From Artemisia argyi (lineage: Eukaryota > Streptophyta > Magnoliopsida > Asterales > Asteraceae): DNA of 64,000 nucleotides. The stretch spans positions 8,887,897 to 8,951,896 of the forward strand of contig CM060684.1 of NCBI GenBank assembly GCA_030686995.1, written 5' to 3'. Below, in pieces: positions 34,301 through 47,263 of the stretch. Each line of letters begins with the position of its first letter. The stretch's first letter is position 1. Made by a program: the position numbers and the translations under genes. Below the pieces are notes generated by a model. It saw only the letters and a list, made by a program, of their open reading frames with translations, was not told the origin of the DNA and did no database searches.

Positions 34301-35560
34301 GGTGCTTTCAATACTTGTTCATCTCTTGTTGTAATGAGAATTCTACTTCCTGGCTTAAACCACTTAGCCTCACCGGCTAACGCCTCAAGTTGTTTTACGT
34401 GATCCACATCATCTAGAACAAGAAGAACCTTTTTACCGCACATCCTCCTTTTCATCATGTCTTTTCCGTCATCAACACTATCTAGAGTGACGCGTTCTTT
34501 TAGCACTTTTGAAAGGACCTGTTCTTGTAAATTCTTCAAACCAGACACTGAGCCATTTGAAACTTCCCTCACATTCTCAACAAAGCTTATAGCTTCGAAA
34601 TCATTAGATAGATTATCAAAAACAGCTCTCGCCGTAGTTGTCTTCCCAGCCCCTCCCATGCCCTTGATCCCTATCATGCGAACTTCATCAGTGCCAACTT
34701 CTAAAGATGAAACAACATCCTTTACTCGAGTCTCCATGCCGACTAACTTTTCATCAAAGCCGAAATTGATGGAACGTAACTCTAGCGAAATCTCTCCAAC
34801 AATTTTTTTGATGAACTTACCTTCATGCCTGTATGTATATGTAAAAGGTTCCGTTTAGCATAGTCTAAATCCAACATAAAAATGTTTTAGATCTATAATT
34901 TATTACATACACTCATATACGAAGTAATACTATGTAACATAATACTATAGTCAGTTTTCATGGATGACCCTATTATACTCGGTAGTAATTTAAGAAAAAA
35001 CTTAAGAAAGAAATATTGCAAGTAGAGATATGATGAAATAATTACCCATCAAAAGTGTTCTTCAGCTCCCAACCAGCCAGTTCGGCTGCTTCTTTCAAAG
35101 CTTCTCTCCATTTCCCCGCAGCCTCTTCCTTTGCATGTTTAGCAAAAGCTTGACCAACAGCCCCACTTTGTTTGCGGACCTCGGTGGGTTCCACATCATA
35201 GAATACAGGGTAAGCAGTGTGCTCATCCATCTTCTGGCACTCCATAATCTTGACAAGCTCTTCCAAACACCATGACGAAGAAGCATAGTTTTTGGAAAAA
35301 ACAATGATGTAAAATTTGGAGTTTTCAATGGCTTTGATTAGCTCATCACTGATAGTTTCCCCTTTATGGATTCTTACATCATCCTTGTAAGTGTAAATCC
35401 CTCTTTGTTGAAGAGCTTCATAAAGATGATCAACAATGTTTTTACGGGTGTCTTCACCCCTGAAACTTAAAAAAACATCATACGTAAACCTCTTTTGATT
35501 GGATGAGCTTGAAGTAGAAGCCATTATTTTTGGTGCAGATGAGTTAGAAGAAGATGCCAT
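31300..35560 (-). CDS. TIR-NBS-LRR disease resistance receptor, gene B (four exons)
   Basis: Paralogue of gene A with the same design. Proposed minus-strand exons: 35560-35046 (TIR), 34828-33727 (NB-ARC), 33643-33248 and 33165-31300 (LRR); GT-AG introns, frames join, 1292 residues. TIR has YDVFLSFRG and SSWCLEEL; NB-ARC has GMGGAGKTT, VLLVLDDVD, SRILITTRDE, GLPL and MHD in the same positions as in A (to residue 539). The LRR has only one SKLRTFDLGLTPN unit but about seven full units of 46-47 residues with LPDSICML plus two half units. TIR differs from A most between residues 48 and 80, exon 3 is 12 codons shorter. The last 15 or so residues come from inserted DNA. Function: intracellular pathogen sensor, effector unknown. 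Confidence 0.88.
31390..32590 (-). repeat. Homogenised LRR units at the C-terminal side of gene B
   Basis: Seven units built on GQLECLEEL or GQLESLERL, then HLPDSICMLKHLKYL and LLEKLPED, plus two half units (near 32030-32160) that lack the first leucine-rich segment. The half units and the near-identity of neighbouring units point to recent unequal exchange. Gene A has four such units. Confidence 0.85.
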
Positions 35561-35990
35561 TGAATAAAAGTAATAGATAAGGTGTAAATTATGATGAAAC
35601 TGATATGGTGGAAAGAGTTTATGTGAAGAAAAGTTCCAGCTGCTGCAGTGATGTGTTTATGTTTCTTGAGAAACAAAAGCCATTCTTTTGGTCTTTTTGG
35701 TCAATGAAAATGAAAGATAAGATTCAGTGTTTGAAAAAGAAAGATGAGCCACTCATATGGTCTTTTGGTCAATGAGAAAGAAAGATAAGATTCACCAAAA
35801 AAAATAAAAATAAATAAAAAATAAGCAACCCAATAAAGGTCCTGTACTGGCATTTATATTTGACAGCAAGTCACAACCCAATGAGAAATCTTATTGGCAG
35901 CTCTATTTATGCCAGCTTTGTGGGTTTGCTTATGTAAAACTGTTAAAAAGTCCTTATCTAAGCCACCAATCAGATTATATAAGCAACAAA

Positions 35991-36318
35991 AAAGCAGTAG
36001 CAGATAAGCATCTCGGATGACTTTTGAAAGGCTAATTTTGACCTTTTGGATGACTAATAAGCAATTTCAGATTAATAGTTGAACAATTAGCAATTAGCAG
36101 ATAATTCATTTGACGTATGAAAGTGTAAATTGATAATTTACCTGTATCATGCCAGGATGGTCTCTAGGGTTATTTCCTGGTGTTTTCCGACCTTTTGCTA
36201 ATAATGCATTTATCCTGACTTTATATTCCTCATATTCTCTCTACAATCGATATAAAAACAACCTTTAGAATCATGCGATAAGTTTTAATTTGATTATATG
36301 AAACAAATCAAAATGCCC

Positions 36319-36368
<50 letters not shown>

Positions 36369-36655
36369 CACAAACAAAACATACTTTAATATTATACGAA
36401 AACTATACACAACGTACAATATCCATTTAGACCCGTACAACATCAAAATGGGTCATTTGGGGCTAGAGTGGTGCTATGCCAAACACCCCTTTGATCTTAA
36501 AACACAACCATAACCATCAAGTTATTAACCAAATCTTTGTTTACATAATTACAAACCAAAACACGACGTCCTAGGGTGTTTCTTGGTAAAAGAGCATGTA
36601 GGGAAAAGGCTCATTACACAAGCATCCCACCGAGGTCTAGTTCTCGGTCTTCGTA
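35991..36655. other. Intergenic; poly(T) run and possible older LTR piece
   Basis: A run of about 45 T (36322-36366). The stretch 36370-36650 has an LTR-like look and shares the phrase GGGTCATTTGGGGCT with 47819-47835 on the other side of the young retrotransposon, so that element may have inserted into an older one. No gene. Confidence 0.5.
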
Positions 36656-39600
36656 TGTCACACCCCCAATTTACCTGACTTGCAGCGGAATGGAATACCT
36701 GGGGGTGTCTGTCATAGCACCACAGTTACAGTTACATTGAACGACCTAAAGTGTCGTTTGGAAAATACTGCATTTGATCATTGAAATAATTCAGAGTTTA
36801 CAAAATGAGGTCCCCAAAATGTGTTGCAAGTTTATGAAAACAAGTCATACTAGATCAAACGTTTACATAAGTGCATGAAATAATGATGAGACGCGTCGAC
36901 TCCGCGACTCCATGAAGGTCCAAATGCATGTCACATGAGCTACCTTAATAACCTGAAATACATTGCTAAAACGTCAACACGAATGTTGGTGAATTCCATA
37001 GGTTTGTAAAATGTAATGATGTACGGCCACCACAAGTAAAAGTGCAAGATAAAAATCTCATGAAAATTGTACAATAGCCTTAAGCTCATGACACCGAAGC
37101 TATGACTGATGAAACTCTATGCCCCTCCCGAATGTTCTGCCGAAACATTCAAATGTAAAAGACATGACATGCATCCGCTTACTGTTGGTAATCACTACCA
37201 CGGATGGAGGCGTCACCCTCGATAGATCTATCCACTCACTCTCGCTTAACGGTAAATTAACGGTTCATGATGTTAAAGGGGACTTATCACATGGCAAGGT
37301 AACTTAAGCAATGTACATGTTTGAATACTTGGGCTCGTACTAAAATGATTGATGCAATGTATTCCCCCCGTGGGATTTGAAAACAATCAAAAATGTTGAA
37401 TTGAAAACGGGGCTATGAAAACTCACCTTAACTGATGAAACTGTGATGTGATGAAACTGTGATGAAATGAAATGAACACCAATGAACAATTAGCTGCCGC
37501 AACCCAATATGATGGTACCATGAACATGTAAGGAGCTGAAAAACAAGGCGCGCACACTAGCCGCAACCTAATATGAATGATGAACGATCTACTTTAGATC
37601 ATGAAATGATGTTTTGAATGTCCATGCACATGTTTCCTATACCACTCTACTCTTTGAAAAACACTTGTGTTATCAAAAGTATATATTCCAAGACTTAGGA
37701 AAATATGGCTATTAGAAAAATAAACTAGTTGTAATATATATACTTATATATATATCGTATGTTCCAATGTTTGTGTTGAAATCCTCGGTTTGAAATCCTT
37801 GAAATAACGCCTTGTACTAATGAAAATATACTTGTAATCACTAATACATCATTAGTTATGAAATTGGGTACTTGGTTAATATTTCTAGAAAATCTAGAAT
37901 TTAGTACGTAGAAGTATTATTACTTCTATTAGTGACAAAACGGTCTCCTAAAACCAGTCGTGAAATAGTGAATATTAAGAGTTAGGAAAGAAGCTCAGTA
38001 GTTTTGAGAAGATTTTCACCATATCTAAAAAGTCACAGAAGTGAAGTTTGTCCATACAGGTCTCGATCATAAAGATAATTAGCCGTCAAGTGAGGTGTTT
38101 GGGCTGTTTTGGCAGATTCTGGGCAGTTTTCGGGAAAGTTTGGAAGTCCATAAGTTGTTCGTTATAAATCCTTTTGACAAACGGCTAGATGTTTTGAAAA
38201 CTAGGCTGGGTGAACTAACTTTTTGTCATTGATGTAAATTTTCCAGAAATGAGTTTATCAATGAGTAATTTGGCTCTCAACATGATGTCTTACAAAAACT
38301 GTTTTTCTATACTTTAGTAATATTTTGCTAAAAAGCTGATGGAAATAAATATAGTTTCGCCGATTTTGAAACGTGTATATCTTGGTCGTTATAAGCTTGT
38401 TTTCTACGTTCTTTATATCCCCGAAATCCTGGGACAACATACTAATATATTTTTGATAAGTCGAGATGGCTAGATCAAGTTTTACACCTCAGATTGCCCA
38501 TTGAAAATCGTGGGACAGCATGTACAATTTTCAGAAAATAGTTTTCGTCGTTAAACTTGCAAAAATCATATCTCCTTCGTTATAAACTCGTTTTTATCCC
38601 CGTTTTCGGCCACGGCTTCGTCTCGGAGTGTATTTTCTAAATATTTGGCCAAAAATAACCCAAAAGTTACTGAGTTTCCCACGTTTTCATTTTTCTTACA
38701 GCGGGTTTGTATATGTTGTATAAATCATTTTCCAATGTTTAAAACTAGTCCAAAACTTCACTAAACCACTTTCAATCACCACAAATACTAATCTAATCCT
38801 ACCATATACCTTCTTAGGGTATCATGGCTTCCTAAACAACCTCAATCATGCTAATCTATCAAGGATTCACTTAAATAGATTTCTAGGGTTTGAAACTTTG
38901 AGAAAAATATATAAAGAGTGGTATATAGCAACAAATGCATGAAAACCTTGAAATTAATCATGGGAGAATGAAAGAATCATGGTAAAATCATAAAAATAAA
39001 TTTTGTAAACTTACTTTGAAATATGAGGTGATTGAATGACTAGAAACCTTGGATTACTTGTGTATTTCTTGTTTGATTCTTGATTAGGCAAGTAAAAGGA
39101 ACAACTTTGGTGCTTTAGCTTTTGAAAAACCTTCACTTGATCTTGATTTTTGGGTTGGGTCGTGAGGTAGAAGAGAGGAAATGGTGAGATGATTTTCTTT
39201 CTTATCTAAAAGTGTAAGTTATGATTCTTGATTTTTAGTTAAAGTATATAATTAGAGGTTTATTAGTTTAATAATAGGAAATCAATGCATAATGTTAAGG
39301 GTGTTCATGTGGCCGGTTTTTGGTGAGCCAAGGGGGGGGTAGGGGTGCTTGGTATTTAATTAGGAATCTAGTGTAACGTTACGTGTTATTACGTGTTATT
39401 CGTTAAAATCGGGTACCGGGTTTAATAGCAATAAACGTTCACGAAGTTAACCGGGATGAAATAAAGTTATAATAATGATAAAAACATATTAAAAATATGT
39501 TGGGTACATTTACTGAGTGATCGGGTGATTATTGTTTAGTTTTCACGAAAACCGTCGTTATATTCATACGCGTACGTTATAAATAAAATAAATTTCCAAA

Positions 39601-40143
39601 ATACTGGGTAACTGAATGTTATAACTTTTATGATGATAAAATGGATATAAAAATATGTCGGGACCATTGTGGGAATATTTAGATATATTCGTCGTGTATA
39701 AACCGGGTGTTAACGTTTATTTATAAATAATTATAAGGAAAACGTTAAATGTATCAAATATATAAATTTGAAAATCCTAAGAGTGGTATAACATGTAAAT
39801 GACCTACTGATGATATGCAGACTATCTCCAGTCCGTATGAAATGTCATTACTGATAATGCATGAATTCGCACCTGAACCAATACGGTTACGCGAATTTGA
39901 ATACCCGTAAACTAAATTTACGATGAAATGTGTAATGCACGTGAATGATGAAATCTTTTCCCGCAATGAATAGTGTTCCATGAATAGTAAAATTTCTGAA
40001 TGCTTCTCGGAATGTCAAACTGACACCAAAAATGATGAATAGTAAACTGATGAATAGTGTTTTGATGAATAGTGTTTGATGAATAGTGTTTTTCCAAAGT
40101 TCGGGAAATGACCTGAAATGACCTGAAATGGTGAGTTGTGACA
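36656..40143 (-). repeat. 3' LTR (element sense) of the LARD-like element
   Basis: 3488 bp, TGTCACACCC to GTTGTGACA on the plus strand. Nearly identical to 43774-47258. The short frames inside (37119-37307, 39754-40334) occur in both copies and are not genes. Confidence 0.95.
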
Positions 40144-40155
40144 GTCTTCCCCTCT
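40144..40155 (-). promoter_or_regulatory. Polypurine tract of the LARD-like element
   Basis: The complement reads AGAGGGGAAGAC directly beside the LTR, the expected primer for plus-strand DNA synthesis. This fixes the element on the minus strand. Confidence 0.85.
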
Positions 40156-40689
40156 AAAAGGAACTTCGTCCCGAAGTTCAGTTTATGTTGGTCTCTGAGA
40201 ATGTATTGATGAAAAGGTGATGATATTCGAGAATTCCAGCGAACTCTAACGATAGGAATTCGACTCTGTTTCAACTGTTTGACCACACGGTCCATGATTT
40301 CTGTTGGTTCTCTTACAAGGTCTGAGATTGTCATTTGGGATGGATCCCTTCCAATGGAATCATGAGTGACTCATCTGAAAGTCATTTCTGGGGATCTGAA
40401 AATGTGAAATATGTTCGTGTAATCCTGTTGTTCTCTGGCAATGTTCAAATCTAACGGCCACTAGGCCTACCCTGTCAAAATATAAATGGTCCAGTGTATG
40501 TTGGTGTAACTTTCCAAGTTTTCTGAACGATAACAAGCCTTTCCTAGGCAGAACTTTCTGCTAACTCTGCAGAACTTGAAGTTTTAATGATTTACGACTT
40601 ATTGAACTTGTAACTGATTCTTGACTTGTAGAAAATTTCTGGTTATCTCATGAATGCCTACTGAACTAATGAGTTGAGCTTTTTCCAAG

Positions 40690-41160
40690 TTTGGCCCATC
40701 AATAGATGGTCTGCGCTTCTTAATGTTTTAAATGTGGTACTGGTAATATATACTGCTGAATTCTGCCAGAACTCAAGTTTGTATGCTAGTTGGTCGATTC
40801 TAAAATGAATCTTAAATGGTCCAATATGCTAAAGGTTCAACTTCTCTTGTTATCCAATTTGTATCATGCCAAACCAAGGCATAACTTTTAACTTAGTTAG
40901 TTCTCCCACTTGAATCTGGATGGTTTGTTGTTCAGGATACCCAATCCAAATGATATGTGTTATGTACCAATCTAACTTCTGCCAGTTTCTCGCTGTTGGT
41001 GTGATAACTATTGTTGTAGATGAATTTGATTTATGTTGATTGATTAGTCCAACCATTTCTAGGGTCAATCACTCAGGCTCTGAGCATACCTTCCTATGTT
41101 TGAATTGTTCTCTCGCTTTGACCATCGGTCTGAGGATAATAGGTGATGTTCACATCTAAA
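40690..41160 (-). pseudogene. Decayed Ty3/Gypsy integrase remnant
   Basis: Minus-strand text NITYYPQTDGQSERTIQT is the conserved end of a Gypsy integrase core, with the catalytic Glu in the SER motif. Later pieces in various frames (YNNSYHT, a KVMLKV-like region, AYKLEF) follow the family order to the C-terminus. Many stops and shifts. No protease, reverse transcriptase or gag could be recognised in the rest of the interior (41160-43758). Confidence 0.78.
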
Positions 41161-43758
41161 TGGGTTTCTAAAGGAATCCTGAATTGATTACCTGAAGTCC
41201 AAGTTGAAACGGTTTCCTTAACAGGAAAAACTGAAATGGGTACAATAAACCTTTGTGACTAATTCCACAACGTTCGGTCCTTCGAACTTGGCGTTATCTG
41301 AAAGGGATAGAATATAGGTAACAATTTGATTCCTTGTGTTTTGTTCCAACGGATGATAAGACATATGTTCTTCTTTGTCTAGTGGGTTTGGTCTCCACTA
41401 CTGAAGTTTGTGATTAATTTGTGATGTCCTTCCTAATTCCTTCATCACATATTCCAAATATTCTTTATTGTCAAGTCACAAATCCTAAATGCATAAGCGA
41501 TGTTGTAGGGAAAGTGGTTCTGGAAATTTGTCTCGCGATTGTGAGTTTTGGCTGAAATCTTTTTCTGAATAAACGAATTTAGAAAATGGAGCAGATGATT
41601 TACTAAGTAATATTTTTCCTGATGATTCAAAATCCAGTAGTTATGAAATAGGAACTGTTTTCAATCATGTTGTGATTAAGACTGCTTACCAAAGTTTGAT
41701 GTCTATGTATATTTCTCATTGTACAATAGTGTTGCTAAAGATTGACCAAAAAGGATCGTACTTGTTCAAAATAGGAATTTCAGAAATCATTTTTCCACAA
41801 GGTATGTGATTTATGTAAACGCATCAACTTTATTTAAAAGTGAAAACACTGAAAAGGATAAAATGGTAGAATAGGAAATGTTCGCTTAAATGCATAGATG
41901 TCTAACACTTAGTTCCTGAGGTTGGATAATGTCTATTGGTGGTTATCTGGCATAACTACAAGCATAGGTATTTAGACTAACTTAAGTCCTGAAATTGTTT
42001 ATCGTTGTAATAGACAAGACGAAGGTATCACTTGATGTTGTGTCGATGAATATCTATTCTGTTTTCCCATGTAGATGAGGAGATATGTTCTGGTTTGATC
42101 CCTTGCTTGGTATGAAGGTGAAGTTATCTGAAATTTCTAGAGACATAATGCCTTAGAGGAATCTGCATCGATATTCTTGATTCAAACAATTGTCCTTTGT
42201 GAAAATTTACTGCAGGAAAGTTTATGTATGGATGAGGCCATGTTTAAATGAAATGCTCTACTGTCTCAATTAGAAGCTTGGTTTATTTCTATTGTGTTGT
42301 CCTGCGGACATCTATATTGAGTTCAATCCTGTAGCTCAGTCTAGCTAGTACCTTTAAACGATAGAATTTGACAACTAAGTCAGAGATTGTGATTCAGATG
42401 GCCTCGCAGTATCTTAGGATTGTTGTTGAGTTATGAATTCTCTCACTATATACTTCTAGTCCTGGTTAGTAGTTCTGTAATCCTTTTGTTGCTTCTATTG
42501 TATAAAGGAATCCTGCATGTAATTGATATGGAAAGTCTCTTCTAGGGAAGTCAATGGGAAAAATCCAACTTAATGGCTAAGTGAGTGACAGGTAGGGTAA
42601 GTATCCAGGGATAGTTCGGCAAAAAGGGATGTTTATGGAAGAGTTCCTTTGTTTACAAAGCTTTCGAATGAAGATTGTTATTAACATTCCTTTGAAAAGG
42701 TAATTATTTCCTTCATGGCATAATCCTTCCTGAATTTTACATAGGTGATCAGGCTATGTATAATTGAGGACTAATGATGCGATGTTGGATTTTGTCAAAA
42801 TATCATAACTTTTATCAAAAGTTTTAGATGGTGTTCAACGCATTGTTATTAAAATGGTATCCTGATGTTTTCTTTCAAATAACATGAAAATTGCTTCGCG
42901 TAATAATAGTAAATACTTGGTGTAATGACAGAAAATCAATTTATAGGATGGTAATAAAATAGCTTACTTCAGAAATTTTTTCTGTAAAACAGTTTCCCCA
43001 TATGATAGTAAAATAGCTTGAATGGTGTATTGGATACATGGGTGAATCTTGTCGAATGGTAATAGTCTACTAATTCGTCAAAAACGAAATCAACCTAATT
43101 CCTGATGAGACAATGCTAAAATGTTGCGAAACGATTGAAGTCTGAGCAAATGGGAATGGAAAAGGAAATGACAATGATGGTACTAGTGAATGGAATACTA
43201 CCCTCTTTCGCGCTACCTCGCGACATCCAAAAGGTAAAACTAAAGTACACACTGTGGGAAGGCCAATAGTGTAATAAGTAACTGATGGTGGTGATAGTAC
43301 CTGAGTAGTAAGTGCCCTACTAGTGATGGAAAGAAAACACACTATCTTCCTTGCAATAAGCATCCTAATAAGTCCATTAAGATTAATTCTGAATACACTA
43401 CCAAAAGGCATTCTATGTACGGGCTGAATGATAGGAAAACCTTGTTCCTATGGCAAATCAATAGTACTAATGGTGGTGTAAATGCAACTGGTGGTATAAT
43501 GGTAGTGTAAAATGACAAGGCATCTTCAATGTCGGAATACGATAAAAGGATGTCAGGGTGAGTATCTGAAGACATGTCACTTGTGAACCAGGTCAATAAA
43601 ATGATATACATATACGGATATGAGTATAAATAACTCGCACAGGGTATGTATGAAACAACATGTATCATGATTATGCACTTATGATGAAATGATGAGATGC
43701 TATGCTGATGTGGTTATAGTCTAGGGTCCAAGATACATCCTAGTTCGCTATAACCTTA

Positions 43759-43770
43759 GCTCTGATGCCA
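43759..43770 (-). promoter_or_regulatory. Primer-binding site of the LARD-like element
   Basis: The complement reads TGGCATCAGAGC, three bases inside the LTR; the usual site for initiator-Met tRNA is TGGTATCAGAGC. Confidence 0.85.
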
Positions 43771-43773
43771 ATC

Positions 43774-46700
43774 TGTCACACCCCCAATTTACCTGACTTG
43801 CAGCGGAATGGAATACCTGGGGGTGTCTATCATAGCACCACAGTTACAGTTACATTGAACGACCTAAAGTGTCGTTTGGAAAATACTGCATTTGATCATT
43901 GAAATAATTTAGAGTTTACAAAATGAGGTCCCCAAAATGTGTTGCAAGTTTATGAAAACAAGTCATACTAGATCAAACGTTTACATAAGTGCATGAAATA
44001 ATGATGAGACGTGTCGACTCCGCGACTCCATGAAGGTCCAAATGCATGTCACATGAGCTACCTTAATAACCTGAAATACATTGCTAAAACGTCAACACGA
44101 ATGTTGGTGAATTCCATAGGTTTGTAAAATGTAATGATGTACGGCCACCACAAGTAAAAGTGCAAGATAAAAATCTCATGAAAATTGTACAATAGCCTTA
44201 AGCTCATGACACCGAAGCTATGACTGATGAAACTCTATGCCCCTCCCGAATGTTCTGCCGAAACATTCAAATGTAAAAGACATGACATGCATCCGCTTAC
44301 TGTTGGTAATCACTACCACGGATGGAGGCGTCACCCTCGATAGATCTATCCACTCACTCTCGCTTAACGGTAAATTAACGGTTCATGATGTTAAAGGGGA
44401 CTTATCACATGGCAAGGTAACTTAAGCAATGTACATGTTTGAATACTTGGGCTCGTACTAAAATGATTGATGCAATGTATTCCCCCCGTGGGATTTGAAA
44501 ACAATCAAAAATGTTGAATTGAAAACGGGGCTATGAAAACTCACCTTAACTGATGAAACTGTGATGTGATGAAACTGTGATGAAATGAAATGAACACCAA
44601 TGAACAATTAGCTGCCGCAACCCAATATGATGGTACCATGAACATGTAAGGAGCTGAAAAACAAGGCGCGCACACTAGCCGCAACCTAATATGAATGATG
44701 AACGATCTACTTTAGATCATGAAATGATGTTTTGAATGTCCATGCACATGTTTCCTATACCACTCTACTCTTTGAAAAACACTTGTGTTATCAAAAGTAT
44801 ATATTCCAAGACTTAGGAAAATATGGCTATTAGAAAAATAAACTAGTTGTAATATATATACTTATATATATATCGTATGTTCCAATGTTTGTGTTGAAAT
44901 CCTCGGTTTGAAATCCTTGAAATAACGCCTTGTACTAATGAAAATATACTTGTAATCACTAATACATCATTAGTTATGAAATTGGGTACTTGGTTAATAT
45001 TTCTAGAAATCTAGAATTTAGTACGTAGAAGTATTATTACTTCTATTAGTGACAAAACGGTCTCCTAAAACCAGTCGTGAAATAGTGAATATTAAGAGTT
45101 AGGAAAGAAGCTCAGTAGTTTTGAGAAGATTTTCACCATATCTAAAAAGTCACAGAAGTGAAGTTTGTCCATACAGGTCTCGATCATAAAGATAATTAGC
45201 CGTCAAGTGAGGTGTTTGGGCTGTTTTGGCAGATTCTGGGCAGTTTTCGGGAAAGTTTGGAAGTCCATAAGTTGTTCGTTATAAATCCTTTTGACAAACG
45301 GCTGGATGTTTTGAAAACTAGGCTGGGTGAACTAACTTTTTGTCAATGATGTAAATTTTCCAGAAATGAGTTTATCAATGAGTAATTTGGCTCTCAACAT
45401 GATGTCTTACAAAAACTGTTTTTCTATACTTAGTAATATTTTGCTAAAAAGCTGATGGAAATAAATAGAGTTTCGCCGATTTTGAAACGTGTATATCTTG
45501 GTCGTTATAAGCTTGTTTTCTACGTTCTTTATATCCCCGAAATCGTGGGACAACATACTAATATATTTTTGATAAGTCGGGATGGCTAGATCAAGTTTTA
45601 CACCTCAGATTGCCCATTGAAAATCGTGGGACAGCATGTACAATTTTCAGAAAATAGTTTTCGTCGTTAAACTTGCAAAAATCATATCTCCTTCGTTATA
45701 AACTCGTTTTTATCCCCGTTTTCGGCCACGGCTTCGTCTCGGAGTGTATTTTCTAAATATTTGGCCAAAAATAACCCAAAAGTTACTGAGTTTCCCACGT
45801 TTTCATTTTTCTTACAGCGGGTTTGTATATGTTGTATAAATCATTTTCCAATGTTTAAAACTAGTCCAAAACTTCACTAAACCACTTTCAATCACCACAA
45901 ATACTAATCTAATCCTACCATATACCTTCTTAGGGTATCATGGCTTCCTAAACAACCTCAATCATGCTAATCTATCAAGGATTCACTTAAATAGATTTCT
46001 AGGGTTTGAAACTTTGAGAAAAATATATAAAGAGTGGTATATAGCAACAAATGCATGAAAACCTTGAAATTAATCATGGGAGAATGAAAGAATCATGGTA
46101 AAATCATAAAAATAAATTTTGTAAACTTACTTTGAAATATGAGGTGATTGAATGACTAGAAACCTTGGATTACTTGTGTATTTCTTGTTTGATTCTTGAT
46201 TAGGCAAGTAAAAGGAACAACTTTGGTGCTTTAGCTTTTGAAAAACCTTCACTTGATCTTGATTTTTGGGTTGGGTCGTGAGGTAGAAGAGAGGAAATGG
46301 TGAGATGATTTTCTTTCTTATCTAAAAGTGTAAGTTATGATTCTTGATTTTTAGTTAAAGTATATAATTAGAGGTTTATTAGTTTAATAATAGGAAATCA
46401 ATGCATAATGTTAAGGGTGTTCATGTGGCCGGTTTTTGGTGAGCCAAGGGGGGGTAGGGGTGCTTGGTATTTAATTAGGAATCTAGTGTAACGTTACGTG
46501 TTATTACGTGTTATTCGTTAAAATCGGGTACCGGGTTTAATAGCAATAAACGTTCACGAAGTTAACCGGGATGAAATAAAGTTATAATAATGATAAAAAC
46601 ATATTAAAAATATGTTGGGTACATTTACTGAGTGATCGGGTGATTATTGTTTAGTTTTCACGAAAACCGTCGTTATATTCATACGCGTACGTTATAAATA

Positions 46701-47258
46701 AAATAAATTTCCAAAATACTGGGTAACTGAATGTTATAACTTTTATGATGATAAAATGGATATAAAAATATGTCGGGACCATTGTGGGAATATTTAGATA
46801 TATTCGTCGTGTATAAACCGGGTGTTAACGTTTATTTATAAATAATTATAAGGAAAACGTTAAATGTATCAAATATATAAATTTGAAAATCCTAAGAGTG
46901 GTATAACATGTAAATGACCTACTGATGATATGCAGACTATCTCCAGTCCGTATGAAATGTCATTACTGATAATGCATGAATTCGCACCTGAACCAATACG
47001 GTTACGCGAATTTGAATACCCGTAAACTAAATTTACGATGAAATGTGTAATGCACGTGAATGATGAAATCTTTTCCCGCAATGAATAGTGTTCCATGAAT
47101 AGTAAAATTTCTGAATGCTTCTCGGAATGTCAAACTGACACCAAAAATGATGAATAGTAAACTGATGAATAGTGTTTTGATGAATAGTGTTTGATGAATA
47201 GTGTTTTTCCAAAGTTCGGGAAATGACCTGAAATGACCTGAAATGGTGAGTTGTGACA
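43774..47258 (-). repeat. 5' LTR (element sense) of the LARD-like element
   Basis: 3485 bp; see the whole-element entry. Differences from the other LTR include an A-run and T-run indel, a G-run of different length near 46448, and single-base changes. Confidence 0.95.
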
Positions 47259-47263
47259 TCGTA

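Larger units (their letters stand above)
29985..35990. repeat. Segmental duplication unit B (receptor gene B and flanks)
   Basis: Matches 5843-12775 in the same orientation. Receptor exons, introns, the possible extra exon and the upstream region all correspond. Differences: an insertion of about 764 bp at the 3' end of the gene, and absence of the 1.26-kb upstream insertion. Confidence 0.88.
36656..47258 (-). mobile_element. Young LTR retrotransposon with decayed interior (Ty3/Gypsy-derived, LARD-like)
   Basis: Two LTRs (36656-40143 and 43774-47258) enclose 3630 bp, flanked by a perfect 5-bp duplication TCGTA (36651-36655 and 47259-47263). Orientation is minus: the primer-binding site TGGCATCAGAGC (complement of 43759-43770) is one base from the initiator-Met tRNA type, and the polypurine tract AGAGGGGAAGAC adjoins the left LTR (40144-40155). 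By eye the LTRs differ by about eight substitutions and three short indels over 3.49 kb, so the insertion is recent. The interior has no long frame, only a wrecked integrase. It must have moved using proteins from a relative. Confidence 0.93.

Noticed and set aside
37119..37307. 62-residue frame repeated at 44237-44425
   Set aside because: Identical because both lie in the LTRs of one element; no recognisable protein.
43070..43668. Two overlapping minus-strand frames in the LARD-like interior
   Set aside because: No gag or pol motifs; probably chance openings in decayed sequence.
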